This document shows, piece after piece, positions 44,335 to 56,404 of a stretch of DNA of 64,000 nt. The stretch lies in NCBI RefSeq assembly GCF_004379255.2, contig NC_056037.1:34259012-34323011 (forward strand), written 5' to 3'. The number at the start of each line of letters is the position of its first letter. The stretch's first letter is position 1. The stretch comes from Salvia splendens (Eukaryota; Streptophyta; Magnoliopsida; Lamiales; Lamiaceae). The translations under genes were made by a program, and so were the position numbers. The notes beneath the pieces are model-generated. The model saw only the letters and a program-made list of their open reading frames with translations. It searched no databases and was not told the origin of the DNA.

Positions 44335-45440
44335 CATGGAGGGAGTGGAAAGAGCTCGTCTCAGTTCTACTCAAATTTGAACTTCTCTCTATTGGAATCG
44401 TAAGCCCGGTCAAAGGACTTTAACCAATAATATTTCCTACGAGACATTTAATTTTGTAAAATTAAATAATATAACGTCGATCTACGTTCGGACTAGATGG
44501 TCGTGGTATATTCATTTTTTTTCTCAAATTCGATTCCTGGTGAGTGAGAAATAATGGATTAAAGTTGCGCAAAATTGCGAGCTAATTAAATAAATTATCA
44601 GAGAACTCATGGGATTAATTAAAAGTTAATTATCTCACATTGAAAGTAACAAGCTTATTAAACAAGTATTTAATAAGTAGGATTATTACATGTAATAATT
44701 CTAGTGGACTAAGGTGGGCTATAGAGCCTACACGCGCGCCCCGCCGCCCGCCCCGCCGCGAGCCCGTGTCCGTGTCTGTGTCGCCCGTGCCCTTGGATCC
44801 AAGATCTTGGCTATTGGTCTTTGGGTGGTCTAGTTCTTTTTAGAGCACCCACGTTTCCACGTCAGCGAGCCAAGCGGGATGACACCTCGTCAATATGACA
44901 CGGTAAAACCTACATGGCTGACACGTGATGAAGTCCACGTCGTGAACGAACCTAAACGCGCAGCGTGTCCCGATACGTTCGTCCAGGGTCAGCCTCTCCA
45001 GGTCTCGTAACGGTTTGTAACGGTCGGCGGTTACAGTCATCATGGCTGGTTGACCCCTGCAGTGGACTGAGCCTATAAATAGACTAGTCATTCCATGCAT
45101 CTCTACACCAATTCACAAGCATACACAGCATAAGCTCTCTCCCTCTCTGCATTGTCTTTTCTGTCGAAGTTTTGCTCTCTCCTCCATCCAGTTCGCTGGA
45201 GCTCTGCTGATAGCAGTGCTGCTTCATCAGAGACGAAAGCCGTTTTATCTTTGGGGACGACACGTCAATCCGAGAGCACTACCGGGGCGTATCTCGTCCT
45301 CCTCGACCCGGCTTATTTCCTCCTTTACGGTTTACTATTTCGATTTCTACTTTGTAATTTCGTTTCAGTTGTTCTTTTGTATTCCTTCTTTTGGGTTGTA
45401 TCACGCCTGATTTTATCTCTTGTAATCCAAAAACCAACAC
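44335..45440 (+). repeat. LTR-like fragment (possible solo LTR)
   Basis: A GC-richer block with GCCTATAAATAGAC at 45070-45083, a transcription-start-like pyrimidine leader (AAGCTCTCTCCCTCTCTGC) and a T-rich end with TCTTGTAATCC, laid out like U3-R-U5. An upstream CACGCGCGCCCCGCC stretch is also typical of some plant LTRs. No coding part, partner LTR or target duplication was found, so borders are approximate. Confidence 0.4.
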
Positions 45441-45708
45441 TCTCAAACGGATTTGAGACAATAAATAATGAGATACTAACATAAAATAGAGACTCATTAA
45501 TTTCACTAACAAAAATTTCTACAAATATCAACTTAAGCATTTAAGTATTGAACAACTACATTGCCCAATAACATGTTTTAGCTCGGAATATAATGGTGAA
45601 TAGAATATTAAAACTATAGTACAGTTATTGATAATGTTAAATTTGTATGTCCAATGTCTATTTTACCTCGTGCACTGTATGTGTAGTAGAAAAAATAGAC
45701 TAGGATAA

Positions 45709-46074
45709 GAGCATCTCCAATGGCGGACGTCCGGTCGGACATCCGCTACGGGCGACCGGGACGTTCGCCATTGTGGCGTGGCAACTCGGATACGGACGTC
45801 CCGTAAGGATGTCGGATGTCCTCGGACGTGAGAACGACGGGCGGGCGGACGTCCGCCATTGTGGCGTGGGTCGGACGTCTGGGTCGGACGTCCGGTATTT
45901 ATTTATTTTTATTGCGGGAAGTCCTAGTGGGAAGGGCGATGGGAAGGGCGGATTGTGCAGGGGAAGTCCTAGTGACGTGGCAGTGGGATGGGAAGTCCTA
46001 GTGACGTGGTAGGAGGTGTTTTTGAGAAGTCCTAGTGGATGTCCGAGTGGGACATCCGTGCACTGGAGATGCTC
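45709..46074. mobile_element. PIF/Harbinger-like MITE I
   Basis: 366 bp with ends GAGCATCTCCAATGGCGG and CACTGGAGATGCTC and TAA on both sides (45706-45708, 46075-46077). Subterminal text such as AAGTCCTAGTGACGTGGCAG matches elements G and H. No coding capacity: the ORFs are GC-repeat artefacts. A second partial end (CACTGGAGATGCCCTAA) follows at about 46119-46135. Confidence 0.85.
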
Positions 46075-46077
46075 TAA

Positions 46078-47684
46078 ATTAGAATGCCCTATCCATAGTG
46101 GATACCCTAAATTAGAATGCACTGGAGATGCCCTAAAACCTAAATTAGAATGTTAGACTATCCATAGTGGATACTCTCACGCCACGCAATCATTCTCTGT
46201 CACGTCATTATTTTCTTTTTTTTGCGTTAGACTACAACTTTCACCATGAATGTCCTTTTCTCACACCGTCTAACATTAAATTGCATTATTCAAAATCGAA
46301 CATGATTAATATATGTTTATATAAAATTCCAACATGATTAAATACAATTAAGATAAAAATAAATTAAATTTGATATCCAATAGTATTTGATAGAAGTTTT
46401 CCATTTTAAGAAGATGATCAATATTAATTTCATTCTTATCTTTGTGGTGACTCGAATCACCAACTTACTGAATGGATAAAAAACGTCTTACCAACTAAGT
46501 TGCGCTTCACCGCCAAATATGAACAAACTTGGCTAAATCTTAAAGCAGTTATAGAGTTCATCATATTGTTCATAATAAACTTGAATATTATAGCTTATTT
46601 ATTAATTATGATGTTAATAAAAATCTATTGCATATATACATACATAAAATATAAATGGTAGGGTTATTTTATTTTATTTTATATAATTGTCAAATAAACG
46701 GAATAATAGATGATAGCTAAAGATACTAATTACATCAGACCATGAAATTTCGAGTTAGCCATATTATAACTGTAAGCTAATCCAAAGTTCAGTAGGTTTT
46801 TGAAGTAAACTCATAAAGTTCGAGTAAACTAAATAGATGGGAATGGTGTTGAATTTGTTACTATGATTTACTAATTGATAAAAAAATTGTAGTAGCCACA
46901 TTCAAAAGGGAATATGGAATATTGGAATGCCCAAAAAGAGCGTGAGACTGAACATGGAATACAAATCAGAGCAAACCGATACATTTTTTAATCGCACTTT
47001 TTTATTTATCGGTTCTGCAAAATAAATTGTTTCGGCAAAGAATTTGTTTTTTCTTATTTGACCATGTATTCTTTAATTTAATTTCAATGGTTTTATATCA
47101 TAGTGATCAACTTCACTGTTTCTTTCTTTAGGATAATTCCACAATGCTTATTATAGATATGCTATGGTAAAATCTCGATGTTACACAATTTCATGTTGTT
47201 GGTGTCATTCTTTTGGTTGGAACTTGGAATCATATCATTCCATTTGTTTTATTAAGACAAGTTATATTATTTGATAGATGCTAAGATGGCTAATAAAAGC
47301 GTGACACCACAAATCGTTAAAAATTGTATGTTTGTTGAAAGTTCTAGTGCCTTGCGTAACCCATGTGCCACCGAAAATTAAAAACAAAAAGTGAAGTATT
47401 TTTTGGTAATTAATTAGTATGTGGGGGGCATTTCGAATGAATTTGGTTGGTGAATTGGCCTTTTCATGCTCATCCTAATCTTCAATCGTAGGGCATATAA
47501 GTTGCATAAGCTCTACTTCGACACCTCAACTTTGTGAAACTTGCATTTTGATACCTTAAAATTAAAGCTACGTACATGCTAAAAAAGTCTACAATTTTGT
47601 TTGTCATCTAACTTTTGCTAAAAAAGTCTACAATTTTGTTTGTCATCTAACTTTTGTACACGGTCAAATAAAAGTTAATTGATA
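46078..47684. other. AT-rich spacer
   Basis: Near 46080-46180, CCATAGTGGATA occurs twice beside ATTAGAATG repeats, an old MITE remnant. A 35-bp phrase (CTAAAAAAGTCTACAATTTT...) is tandemly repeated at about 47578-47655. No gene is seen. Confidence 0.5.
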
Positions 47685-47956
47685 CTCATTCCGTCCACGA
47701 AAAATATGACATATTGTGAATGACACGAGTTTTAATGTGGAAAGTAAGAGAGAAGTAGTGCTTGTGGAATGTGAGATCCATATCATTAGTAAGAGAAAAG
47801 AAAAAAAAGTAAGAGAGAAATAGTGTTAGTGGAATGTGGGGTCCATATTATTAGTAAGAGAGAAGTCGTTGAAAACTTTACTTTTAAAAATGTGCTCTAT
47901 TTTTCGCGGACAACAAAAAATGACAAATGTGCTCTATTTTTCGTGAATGGATGGAG
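47685..47956. mobile_element. Stowaway-like MITE
   Basis: Starts CTCATTCCGTCCACGAAAAA and ends TTTTTCGTGAATGGATGGAG, TA at both sides. The right end shows a duplicated TGTGCTCTATTTTTCG segment. Confidence 0.7.
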
Positions 47957-48028
47957 TATGTACTTTTACCATTCACAAAAAATAGTCTTATGTCTCATTT
48001 GATTTGTCTACTATAATTAGTTATTGTA

Positions 48029-48675
48029 CTTCCTCCATCCCACCTAAATTGAGTCGTACTCCCTTTATCCCAAGTTACTTGAGTCATTTCTTTTTTTAAT
48101 CTAAAAATAAAACATCTAATTTAACCTACTTTATTCATTATTTTACTTTACTTTCTCTTCTTTCTCTTACTTTATTCTCTCATCTACTTTATTTAACTCA
48201 CTAAATACAACTTTCTTAAATCTCGTGCCGAAAAGAAACGCCTCAAGTAACGTGGGACGGAGAGAGTATTTCTTTCTGGAATGTCCCAACAAAGTTGAGT
48301 CATTCCTTTTTTGACAAAAACACAAAACATCTAATCATTGTTAATACTCCCTCCGTCCCGGGCTACTCGCTCATTTCCTTTTCGGCTCGGAGATTAAGGA
48401 ATGAGTGTATAGGAAAGTCAAAAATGACGGCTGTAGGTGAAATTTTTTACTAAAAATGGAAAGAGTGCAAGTAACTTGGGACGCCCAAAAAGGAAATAAG
48501 TGCGAGTAATGCGGGACGGAGGGAGTATTTTATTTCATCATCTACTTCATTCTCTCTTTATCTTTCCTATTTTTTTCTCTTTCGTATTTTATTTTACTTT
48601 CAGCAATCTATTCAACACAATTTCTTAATCTACGTGCTCAAAAGTTCTGTACCAACTTAATTGTGACCGGAGGAG
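48029..48675. mobile_element. Stowaway MITE with two Stowaways nested in it
   Basis: The outer element runs from CTTCCTCCATCCCACC to GACCGGAGGAG with TA flanks. Inside lie a second MITE at 48059-48266 (CCCTTTATCCCAAGTTACTT / AAGTAACGTGGGACGGAGAG) and a third at 48347-48525 (CTCCCTCCGTCCCG / CGGGACGGAGGGAG), each with its own TA duplication. Removing both leaves about 256 bp. Confidence 0.75.
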
Positions 48676-48716
48676 TATATGTTAATAGTGAAATTTCATC
48701 ACACTAGTCTCACTTA

Positions 48717-49565
48717 GAGCATCCACAATAGGAAGGACTTCCCCACGGACTACCACTAGGACTTCCCATCCCACTGCCACATCACTAGGACATCTCACTA
48801 CACAATAGTGAACAAGCACTAGGACAGCCCAACAAACAAATTCGCATTTTAACAATACGGAATTAAAATTACGACACGAATACGGAGAAACTGCAATCAT
48901 AATTTCATTAAATTAAAAACATTAAAAAATAGAATAAAAAAAATTTCAACAAATTACATTATAAATATCAACGTGCCGCGCCCACAACGATACGCATAAA
49001 TGAATCCTGGTGCATCCTAATACGCCACCGGAAGAAGCTGTCCTCAAATCGCGGCTCCTCAGCGAAATAGTCGCCAAACAACCATTGGTGTGCAGCGATG
49101 TGGTCGCGGTATACTACAGCTCGATGCTGGATGGGGCGAGGTACTGCCGGCTGCTGCTGCTGCTGCAAGGCCTCCCTCATCAGGCAATTTATCTCAGCGG
49201 ACGTATAGGCCCGTATCTCTTTGCGGATTCGCCGCGATACTTCATCATCCCAGCCACTGCCACCCGTACCACTACCACTGCCACCCGCACCACTACCACT
49301 ACCACTAGCCATTTCAGGATGTTGAGAAATGTAGAGAGAAAGAAGAGAAACTCGTTAATACAAGTGGTGCGAATGAAAATGAACTGGAACGAGCCGTACA
49401 TATAGAGTTTTTTTTAAATAAAAAATGCTCTCTTCCGTCGGGTGCCCACAATAGCGGACAAGCCGACGGACGACCCCTCGTCCGTCGACCGCTCACCGGT
49501 AACAATAGTGCACGAGCGGCTCGCCGGTTGCTCGTTCGCTGGCTCGTCCACTATTGTGGATGCTT
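48717..49565 (-). mobile_element. PIF/Harbinger-like element H (deletion derivative)
   Basis: 849 bp with ends GAGCATCCACAATAG and CTATTGTGGATGCTT, flanked by TTA (48714-48716, 49566-49568). The left part contains ACTAGGACTTCCCATCCCAC repeats shared with elements G and I. It retains only the first part of a transposase gene. Confidence 0.85.
48968..49312 (-). pseudogene. N-terminal Harbinger transposase fragment
   Basis: 114 codons: a Gly/Ser-rich start (MASGSGSGAGGSGSG), a Gln run, then PRPIQHRAVVYRDHIAAHQ and FGDYFAEEPRFEDSFFRWR, matching the region before the HTH in elements E and F. It ends abruptly after FMRIVVGAAR; the HTH and DDE domain are gone. The TATA-like CTATATG lies about 85 bp upstream. 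Confidence 0.8.
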
Positions 49566-49662
49566 TTAGTAATTATGTAAGTCTTTCAGGTAACACTATT
49601 TTATCCATTTTCCTTTTTTCTTAAAGAATAAATAATAGATACACACCTAGCAAGGCTAGAAC

Positions 49663-50889
49663 TAGGGATGTCAATCGGGCCAACCCGTTCGGGTTGTCGG
49701 GCCATTCGGGTACGGGCTATTCGGGTTATGATTTTTTCGGGTTATAAAAGTTCGACCCTAATCCTGACCCTTCGGGTTTCGGGCTAACCCACCTTTTATT
49801 CGGGCCAATGTGTATTTTAATTCTTTTAATATTTTTTTAAAAAATAATACATATTTTATATTTTCTTTAATTATATACATATTTTTAATTAATCATTCAA
49901 CAATGAAATACATATTTTTAATTTTTTTTAATATTTTTAGAAAATATTAAATTATTTAAATTTAAATAACTTATTCATTACATAATTATTTACAAAATAT
50001 CTATCAATAGTATGTTTATGTTTATGTATTTAAAACATAAATCAACACTTTGTTTCAAAATTCAAACATAAATCAATTCGTAGAAAATTGAATAAAATTT
50101 TCATAACGTGAGAGGTGCATCGCACATGTAACAAAAATGTTTTGAATTGTTACAGAGTGAATTATCAAGATGCTAGCTAATTGGAGTAACTCTGAGTTTT
50201 CTTGAATTATGATTGGTCAAATTTAATTTATTCCAGCTGTAAATAAGTAAATAATAATTTATCTTTGTTTTAAGAATCATAAAAGTACGCATAATTCAAT
50301 GACAAAGCGGAGTCAAAACACTTTGCACTATTATATTGGAAATATACTAAAAGAAAGCTTTTATATACGAGTATTTATGAATCCATGAACCAAATAGTGA
50401 TTTTTTTCGTGATCTTATATAGTCGGTTGACGTATTTGGATTTTGCATGGTTTTAGAGGGTTGTTTTGGATGATTTTGATTATATTTCTATATTTTGGTA
50501 TGTTTACATGTTTGTTGAGAAATGATAGAAAATGGATTAGAAAATGTACACAAAATATGTGGATGGGCAGCAACCTTGTTTGAGTCAATGTTTCTCGCGA
50601 TTTTGAAGTCTGATAAACCTCTAATGCATATCATTCTTTTCGTCTTCGAAAGAGCTTCGCGTGGATATATTGCACGCCTCAATCGGAGCTTTGTAGAGAA
50701 AGTTATGACCGTTACAAAAACTGCTCGCTGTGCAGAAGCCTTCAACCCGACAGGCTGACCCGTAACCCGAACGGGTCGGCCCGAATGGCCCGATTTTAAA
50801 TTCGGGTTGCGAAATTACAACCCTAACCCTGTATTTTTATCGGGTTATTTGGGCCGGCCCGGAGGTTCCGGGTTACATTTACATCCCTA
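49663..50889. mobile_element. hAT-like element with 8-bp TSD
   Basis: 1227 bp. Ends TAGGGATGTCAATCGGG and, at the right, TTACATTTACATCCCTA, flanked by the perfect 8-bp duplication GCTAGAAC (49655-49662, 50890-50897). TAGGGATG ends and 8-bp duplications define hAT. Both subterminal regions are packed with CGGGTT/AACCCG and GGGCC repeats. There is no hAT transposase. The less AT-rich interior at about 50470-50745 holds a 78-codon frame (50522-50758) of no recognised family. Confidence 0.9.
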
Positions 50890-50988
50890 GCTAGAACTAA
50901 CCCATTACATTTCGAATCAGCCATAGTTTGGTTGGTTGCTTATCAAGTTAAAAAATTTAATTTGATTAGAAGTTAGAAATTATGGCCC

Positions 50989-51150
50989 GGGTCATAGGAT
51001 TTTAAAGTTAAATTATTAGTTGGGTTGGTTGCTTATCAAGTTAAATTATTAAAAAATCCTATTTCAGACGGGTCATAGGATTTTAAAGTTAAATTATTAG
51101 TTGGGTTGGTTGCTTATCAAGTTAAATTATTAAAAAAATCCTATTTCAGT
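50989..51150. repeat. 81-bp tandem duplication
   Basis: Units from GGTCATAGGATTTTAAAGTT at about 50990 and 51071 are nearly identical (one extra A in the second). Confidence 0.85.
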
Positions 51151-53544
51151 TATATTTTACTTCTTATAGTTATTAGTCATGCTTCCTAGACATATAACAT
51201 TTAATATAATATATATCACCTAAAGTTATTCGTTACAGACATCTTTTCTTAAATTTTTAAAGTAGAGTATGTCTTTTATAAATTTGTATATAAGCACGTT
51301 CAAGTCTTAAATATAATCTCTTATAGAATGATAGAAAATCATGTCATAATTTAGAACTATAACTAATAACTAATAAAGTAATGGAGTACTTGGTAAAGAA
51401 AGTACCTTTCTGACTTTGTGTGAAGTAATACATTGTTTTTGTACTCTAAATCCACCATACTCCTTCATGTCATGAAAGAATATAGTATTAAATAAATGTA
51501 ATTTATCTTATATACAAATTTATGTCATTTATATAAGTTTGAGACTAAATCAAATTATATCCAACATTTCAAACTGAATCATGGCAATAATACTGAGTTT
51601 TCTTCTAGCTTAACTACATGTAAAAAAATTTTGGCAGCATTATCTTTATTTATAGCTAATAATAAATATCTCTTCCTAAAAATTCACATATCACAAATTT
51701 GGAATTTGATTGTATCTCTTTCTGCAAGAATTAAGTGACTGCTTCTGTATTAAAATCATCTTTATAAGTTTAACTGGCTCCTAATATCATCTAAATAATT
51801 ATCTTATAATTGTAACAATATATGTGTATTCATTAATTGTACACGGCTATTAATATATGTATACAATATTTTTTGTAATTTGTTTTCTCTTTTCTACAAT
51901 GGAGTACAATTTTTACCATTTATATATAATATTTTAGAATACTTTACAGTCATAATTATCTTTAAATTAAAATATAACCTGTCATTCTCATCTATTACTG
52001 TAGTTCCTATACTAATTAATATATCTACATGTGAAGCTAGGGTTACTTTATGGTTGAAAAGTTAATGTGTTGTAGCATATTTTTGTAGAATCTCTAAAGT
52101 TGGTGAAGCTTGAAAGTTTTATTGGTACTTGTGTTTTTCTTTTTCATTTATATAGCTATATTACTTACTGTCCTCATTTGTATCAGCATTGGTTCTGGAA
52201 TTCGTTTGGTTCTTATTTTTCTTCTTTAACCTTTTTTGATGCAGGTTTCTTCTCAAAGGGAATTGTAATTGTGTTTTTAAAATGTCCCATTATACATTAC
52301 TCTTAAGAAAAGATGTGTGAACATTAACCAGGTGTGTTTTTATTCCCTTCATTTTACCTTGTCATTTGGCCTCTACTATGCTATGTTAATATTTGAAGCC
52401 AGTGGTAGTTTTAGGATTCCATATTAGTAAAAGTGGAGTTTTTTCTTTCATCTTTTGTTATTCTCTATAATAATTTACGTTGGTTACTATTTTGTTTAGT
52501 TTTTAAAGGCCCTTTAATGGATCTACCACATTATGAAATACATTTAGATAGATAATTCAAGAGAAATACATAACTTAATGAAGTTTCCTATCAAAACCAT
52601 CACAATACCAAATTACAGAACAACAGACATTAGATCAATAGTTATATCAAAAATTTGTTTCTCAATTAGTAATGCTCCTAATTCTACAACCACATACACT
52701 ATATTTTTCACATTTTGGTTAGTATTTTTATGTTCCATATTGTAGCTACTGTTTTATGATGTTTTAATGATGTTTTGCAGACATTATTGTACAACTTAAT
52801 CAAATGAAGAAATGGAAGAAATCTACTACAATATATCAACAAATTTTTTTAATCTAAAAAAATCATAGGAATATTCTATTAGAAATTCTTAGCTGATGAA
52901 ACTATGATATTCTTTGCTTTGATTTTCATCAATTCCAGATTTATTTCTGCAGAAAAATGGACGATTGTGAATTACATACATGCCTAATCGATGGATTGTA
53001 ATCAATGAAATTTTGTTAGATTGTTGTTTTACCTTGGATTGAAAATCCTTCGATTTTTCACCAAAACCTTGGAATTAACCTTTGTCTTAGTTAGTTGCTG
53101 GATTTCTTTGAAGCTCTTCCTTCTCCCATTCTTCTCCTTCGCCGGCCACCAGTTTTGGTGTTGGGGAATTCTATTTTTAGTTTGTAGTGGTTGATCGGAA
53201 ACTTTTGTAGCACTTCGTCGCCTCTTTTAATCCCGATCTTCGACCTTTGTAGCCGATCTATCGATTTTGAGGGCGATCGTCGGTGTTGGTGTCTTTGGGC
53301 AATTGAAGAGTTTTTGTCGAATCAGCCTTACTTTACTATTAATAATTTAATTCACTGAACATCACTACCTAAATTCTTGTGCCAAAATAGAAACGTCTAG
53401 CTTACGCTGGACGGAATGAGTATATTTTAATTAGTTTCCAATTAATTAAATAATACTACTAAATTTATTAAAATAAATTTCGGAATTAGATGAAATTATA
53501 AATATTTAAAGTTAAATCTAACTTATAAAGTTTGTATAACTTCT
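51151..53544. other. AT-rich spacer with a GC-richer patch
   Basis: No gene supported. The patch at 53090-53320 (CTTCGCCGGCCACCAG, CGCCTCTTTTAATCCCGATC) has no open frame of note and may be a worn gene or LTR fragment. At 53370-53425 the right half of a Stowaway end (CTTACGCTGGACGGAATGAG) remains. Confidence 0.4.
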
Positions 53545-53546
53545 TA

Positions 53547-53776
53547 CTCCCTCCGTCCCATAGAAATAGGCCATATTTCCTTTTTCATCCGTCTCATACA
53601 AATAATTCATATTCATTTATGGTAACATTTTTATCCTTCTCTTTTACTTTGTCATTTATGGTCCACCATCCATTACACAATTTCAACTACTTTTTCACAT
53701 TTTCTCTTACTTTACCAAATTACACATTAAAACTTGTGTCAACCCTAAAGGGCCTATTTCTATGGGACGGAGGGAG
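53547..53776. mobile_element. Stowaway MITE
   Basis: 230 bp. Ends CTCCCTCCGTCCCATAGAAA and TTTCTATGGGACGGAGGGAG are perfect inverted repeats, with TA on both sides. Young by end identity. Confidence 0.92.
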
Positions 53777-53778
53777 TA

Positions 53779-54598
53779 TAATATAAGCCGTAGTGTAAAT
53801 TATCGCATACATAATAATATAAAGTGGCAGTTGGGTGAAATACCACAAATGCCAATTTTAACGGGAGAAGATACGCAAGTTGTGCCTTTTAATGACTGTA
53901 AATAAACAGATGCATGCTAGACAATTTACGACAAAATATAGAATATTGTGAAAGCCTTTTACTAGATTTAAAAAGATGCAGTTTGGATGTCTAATTTTAT
54001 CGGCACATTCTCATAGTAAAAAGTTTATTCTTTACATATTCAAAGTCCATCATTAATTTTAGATAATACTCTTACTTTATTTTATCACTTGCTTTACTCT
54101 TTTTATCTCTCCTAATTTATTCGTCTATCATATTTTATTTTATTTTCATTTAATTCATTTAACACAATTTCTTAAAAGTCTTTGTAATGATAATGTTTCT
54201 TATTTTTATCAATATGTATTGATAGTGTTGTAACATGTCATTGATTTTATTATTTTTATTCCACTTAAGTAGTAATAAATTCTTCATTTAGAGTGAGACA
54301 AGATAAGTATATTTCTATTTTTTAAATATTCACTTTGCTTTAAAATTCTTATAGTTTATATATTTATTATATTTTGTATTTATTATTTGAAACTCTTATG
54401 TCCCGTGTCTAGCACGGGTGTTAATACTAGTTTAATTTGATTAGAAGTTAGAACTTTTCGGTCATAAATTATAATTAATGGACTATTCATTTCAATTTGT
54501 GAATTTCGGACTCCACTAATATTTATAATTTCAATAGATGAGACGTTGAAGTTGGAGCTGTAATCTAGTACTAGTACTATTAAATATGCATACAAGTA
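53779..54598. other. AT-rich spacer
   Basis: Nothing recognised apart from common AT-rich sequence. A short GTCCCGTGTCTAGCACGGGTG at 54400-54420 is a small imperfect palindrome. Confidence 0.4.
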
Positions 54599-54601
54599 TT
54601 A

Positions 54602-56404
54602 GAGCATCTCCAGTGGGCGGACATCCCACTAGGACATCCACTAGGACATCCCAAAAATACCTCCTGTCACGTCACTAGGACTTCCCATCCCACTGCCACG
54701 TCACTAGGACATCCCCTCCTATGTCCGCCCTTCCCACTAGGACATCCCGCAATAAAAAAAATCACAATAATTTAATTACGTAAAAACGGAAATATAATTT
54801 TGACACGGAATACGGGAAAGCAAAATACGGGCAAAAATACATATTCATAAAACATAAAAAAAACATAGTTAGAAAAAAAAGCAAAATACATAGTCATTCA
54901 AAAAAAGAAAAATACATAATCCAATGGGCCCGGCTCACTCCGCGCTGTCCTCGTCGCCCGTGCCGTCACCGTCGCCCGTGCCGCCCCCGTCGTCCCCTCC
55001 GCTAAGCTCGGCGCCATCATCTCCAATGGGGGGGCATCCCCAAATCGCGCCGACATCCATCGATGACATCCTTCAGCATCCTCTTGTACAGCGGATCGGT
55101 CGTGCTATGCCACTTATGCATGGTCCGGACCAAGCTTGTCGTTAACTGCGCGCGGGCGAGGCGGTCGATATCTTCTTGGGGAGCAGGGGCCTCCGATTCA
55201 ACCTCGAACGACCCGCTACCGCTGCTGGTTCCCCTAGCCCTCCGTTGCGCAGCCTTTTGCCCAACCGGGCGACGACGACGGCGAGAGTCTGATTGCGGTA
55301 GCGGGGACACTTCATCGGCTTCCGGGAGCTCGTGCGAACCAGCACTGCTGCTGTATTCACCGGAAGCGTTGATCTTCGTCCGCTTCGCCCAGCCCGATTC
55401 GACTCCCCCACAAAACTTTGGGGAATCCTTCACCACGAGAAAGGCCTCCCACTGGTCGAATTGTTTGAATTTCAAGGCTCTGTCAGGGTACTGAGCAAAG
55501 GCACGGTTCCGGACATCCTCCTCGGACATACCGCTGCTTGCCTGGCGGAGGTTGTTTTGGTAGAGGCCAGCTAATCGACTAAGCTTAGGCCTCAACCGCT
55601 CCCACTGTTTCCGGCACTGTTCGGGAAGGCGACGCTTCGCACCAGCCGGTTTGTGTGTGTGGTAGGCTTCAGCGATCCGATGCCATAGTCTGTCAATATG
55701 CTGGTTGGCACCGACATATGGATCCTCGACAATTGCAATCCAAGCCTTCGCAAGTGCGACGTTTTCCCACTGGCTCCAGATCGTCCTCTTTCCCGTCTCC
55801 TCATCCTCCTCCTCTGCCACCGTTCGTGAGGAAGACCCTGGGGCTTTCCCCTTGCCCTTGCCACGTCCCTTCCCCCTGCCCCCGCTCATATCATCGGGCG
55901 TCTGCCTGACTGGAGATATCCCCAACTCCTCAAAAGAGAAAGTGTCTATGCCGGTGAACTGAGTATCCGGAACATAAGTGGAAGGGGTATCAGTAGACTG
56001 CATATCCACAACCGGCCGATAGACATCGTCCGCTAGTGGTTCAGGGCCCCTGCCACCCCCTCCCACATGCATCATCCCCGGCATCATCTCCGGCATCATC
56101 CCCGCCATCATCCCCGGCATCATCCCACCCATTTGTCCCATCATATTTGGGGTCATGCCCCCCATCCCCATCCCCGGCATCATCATATTTGGGGTCATGC
56201 CCCCCATCCCGGCTGCCCTGGGCATCATACCACTCATACCGCCCATCTGTCTCATCCAATTGTACATATAAGGGGACATCATCCCACCCATCCCACCCAT
56301 CTGTTCCATTCCCGGTACTGTTGTCGCATTTCCGCTGGTGGTGCATATAGCTGATTATTTGAATAATAGGTATCTTTATTTCCTGGTGGTGCATATAGCT
56401 GATT
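54602..56404 (-). mobile_element. PIF/Harbinger-like element G (Myb-like ORF1, one end missing)
   Basis: The left end GAGCATCTCCAGTGGGCGG follows TTA (54599-54601), and the subterminal CACTAGGACTTCCCATCCCA repeats match H and I. It carries a long ORF1 on the minus strand. No matching right end or TATA box is found: the sequence beyond the ORF start passes into two 22-bp direct repeats (56335-56356, 56383-56404) and spacer. The right border is therefore a guess. Confidence 0.65.
55017..56309 (-). CDS. Myb/SANT-like ORF1 protein with Met-rich N-terminus
   Basis: 430 aa, uninterrupted. Residues 1-80 contain 32 methionines in GGM/MMPGMM-type repeats. Residues 140-160 are Gly/Lys-rich (GRGKGRGKGKGKAPG). 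The trihelix/SANT-like domain lies at about 174-250 (WSQWENVALAKAWIAIVEDP, LWHRIAEAYH, CRKQWERLRPKLSRL), followed by a NAM-associated-like segment (LKFKQFDQWEAFLVVKDSPK). The C-terminus has a basic patch (RRRRRPVGQKAAQRRARG) and a helical end, GCRRDLGMPPHW. It is the ORF1 partner type for Harbinger transposases, expected to bind DNA. The start used is the first ATG after an in-frame TAA. The element has lost the promoter side, so it may not be expressed. Confidence 0.82.
   Translation of the reverse strand: MEQMGGMGGMMSPYMYNWMRQMGGMSGMMPRAAGMGGMTPNMMMPGMGMGGMTPNMMGQMGGMMPGMMAGMMPEMMPGMMHVGGGGRGPEPLADDVYRPVVDMQSTDTPSTYVPDTQFTGIDTFSFEELGISPVRQTPDDMSGGRGKGRGKGKGKAPGSSSRTVAEEEDEETGKRTIWSQWENVALAKAWIAIVEDPYVGANQHIDRLWHRIAEAYHTHKPAGAKRRLPEQCRKQWERLRPKLSRLAGLYQNNLRQASSGMSEEDVRNRAFAQYPDRALKFKQFDQWEAFLVVKDSPKFCGGVESGWAKRTKINASGEYSSSAGSHELPEADEVSPLPQSDSRRRRRPVGQKAAQRRARGTSSGSGSFEVESEAPAPQEDIDRLARAQLTTSLVRTMHKWHSTTDPLYKRMLKDVIDGCRRDLGMPPHWR

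Noticed and set aside
45152..45484. 110-codon plus-strand ORF as a membrane protein
   Set aside because: It lies in the R-U5-like part of the LTR-like fragment and has no family resemblance.
56041..56394. 117-codon minus-strand Asp/Gly-rich ORF
   Set aside because: It is a frame shadow of the methionine-rich repeats of the ORF1 protein.
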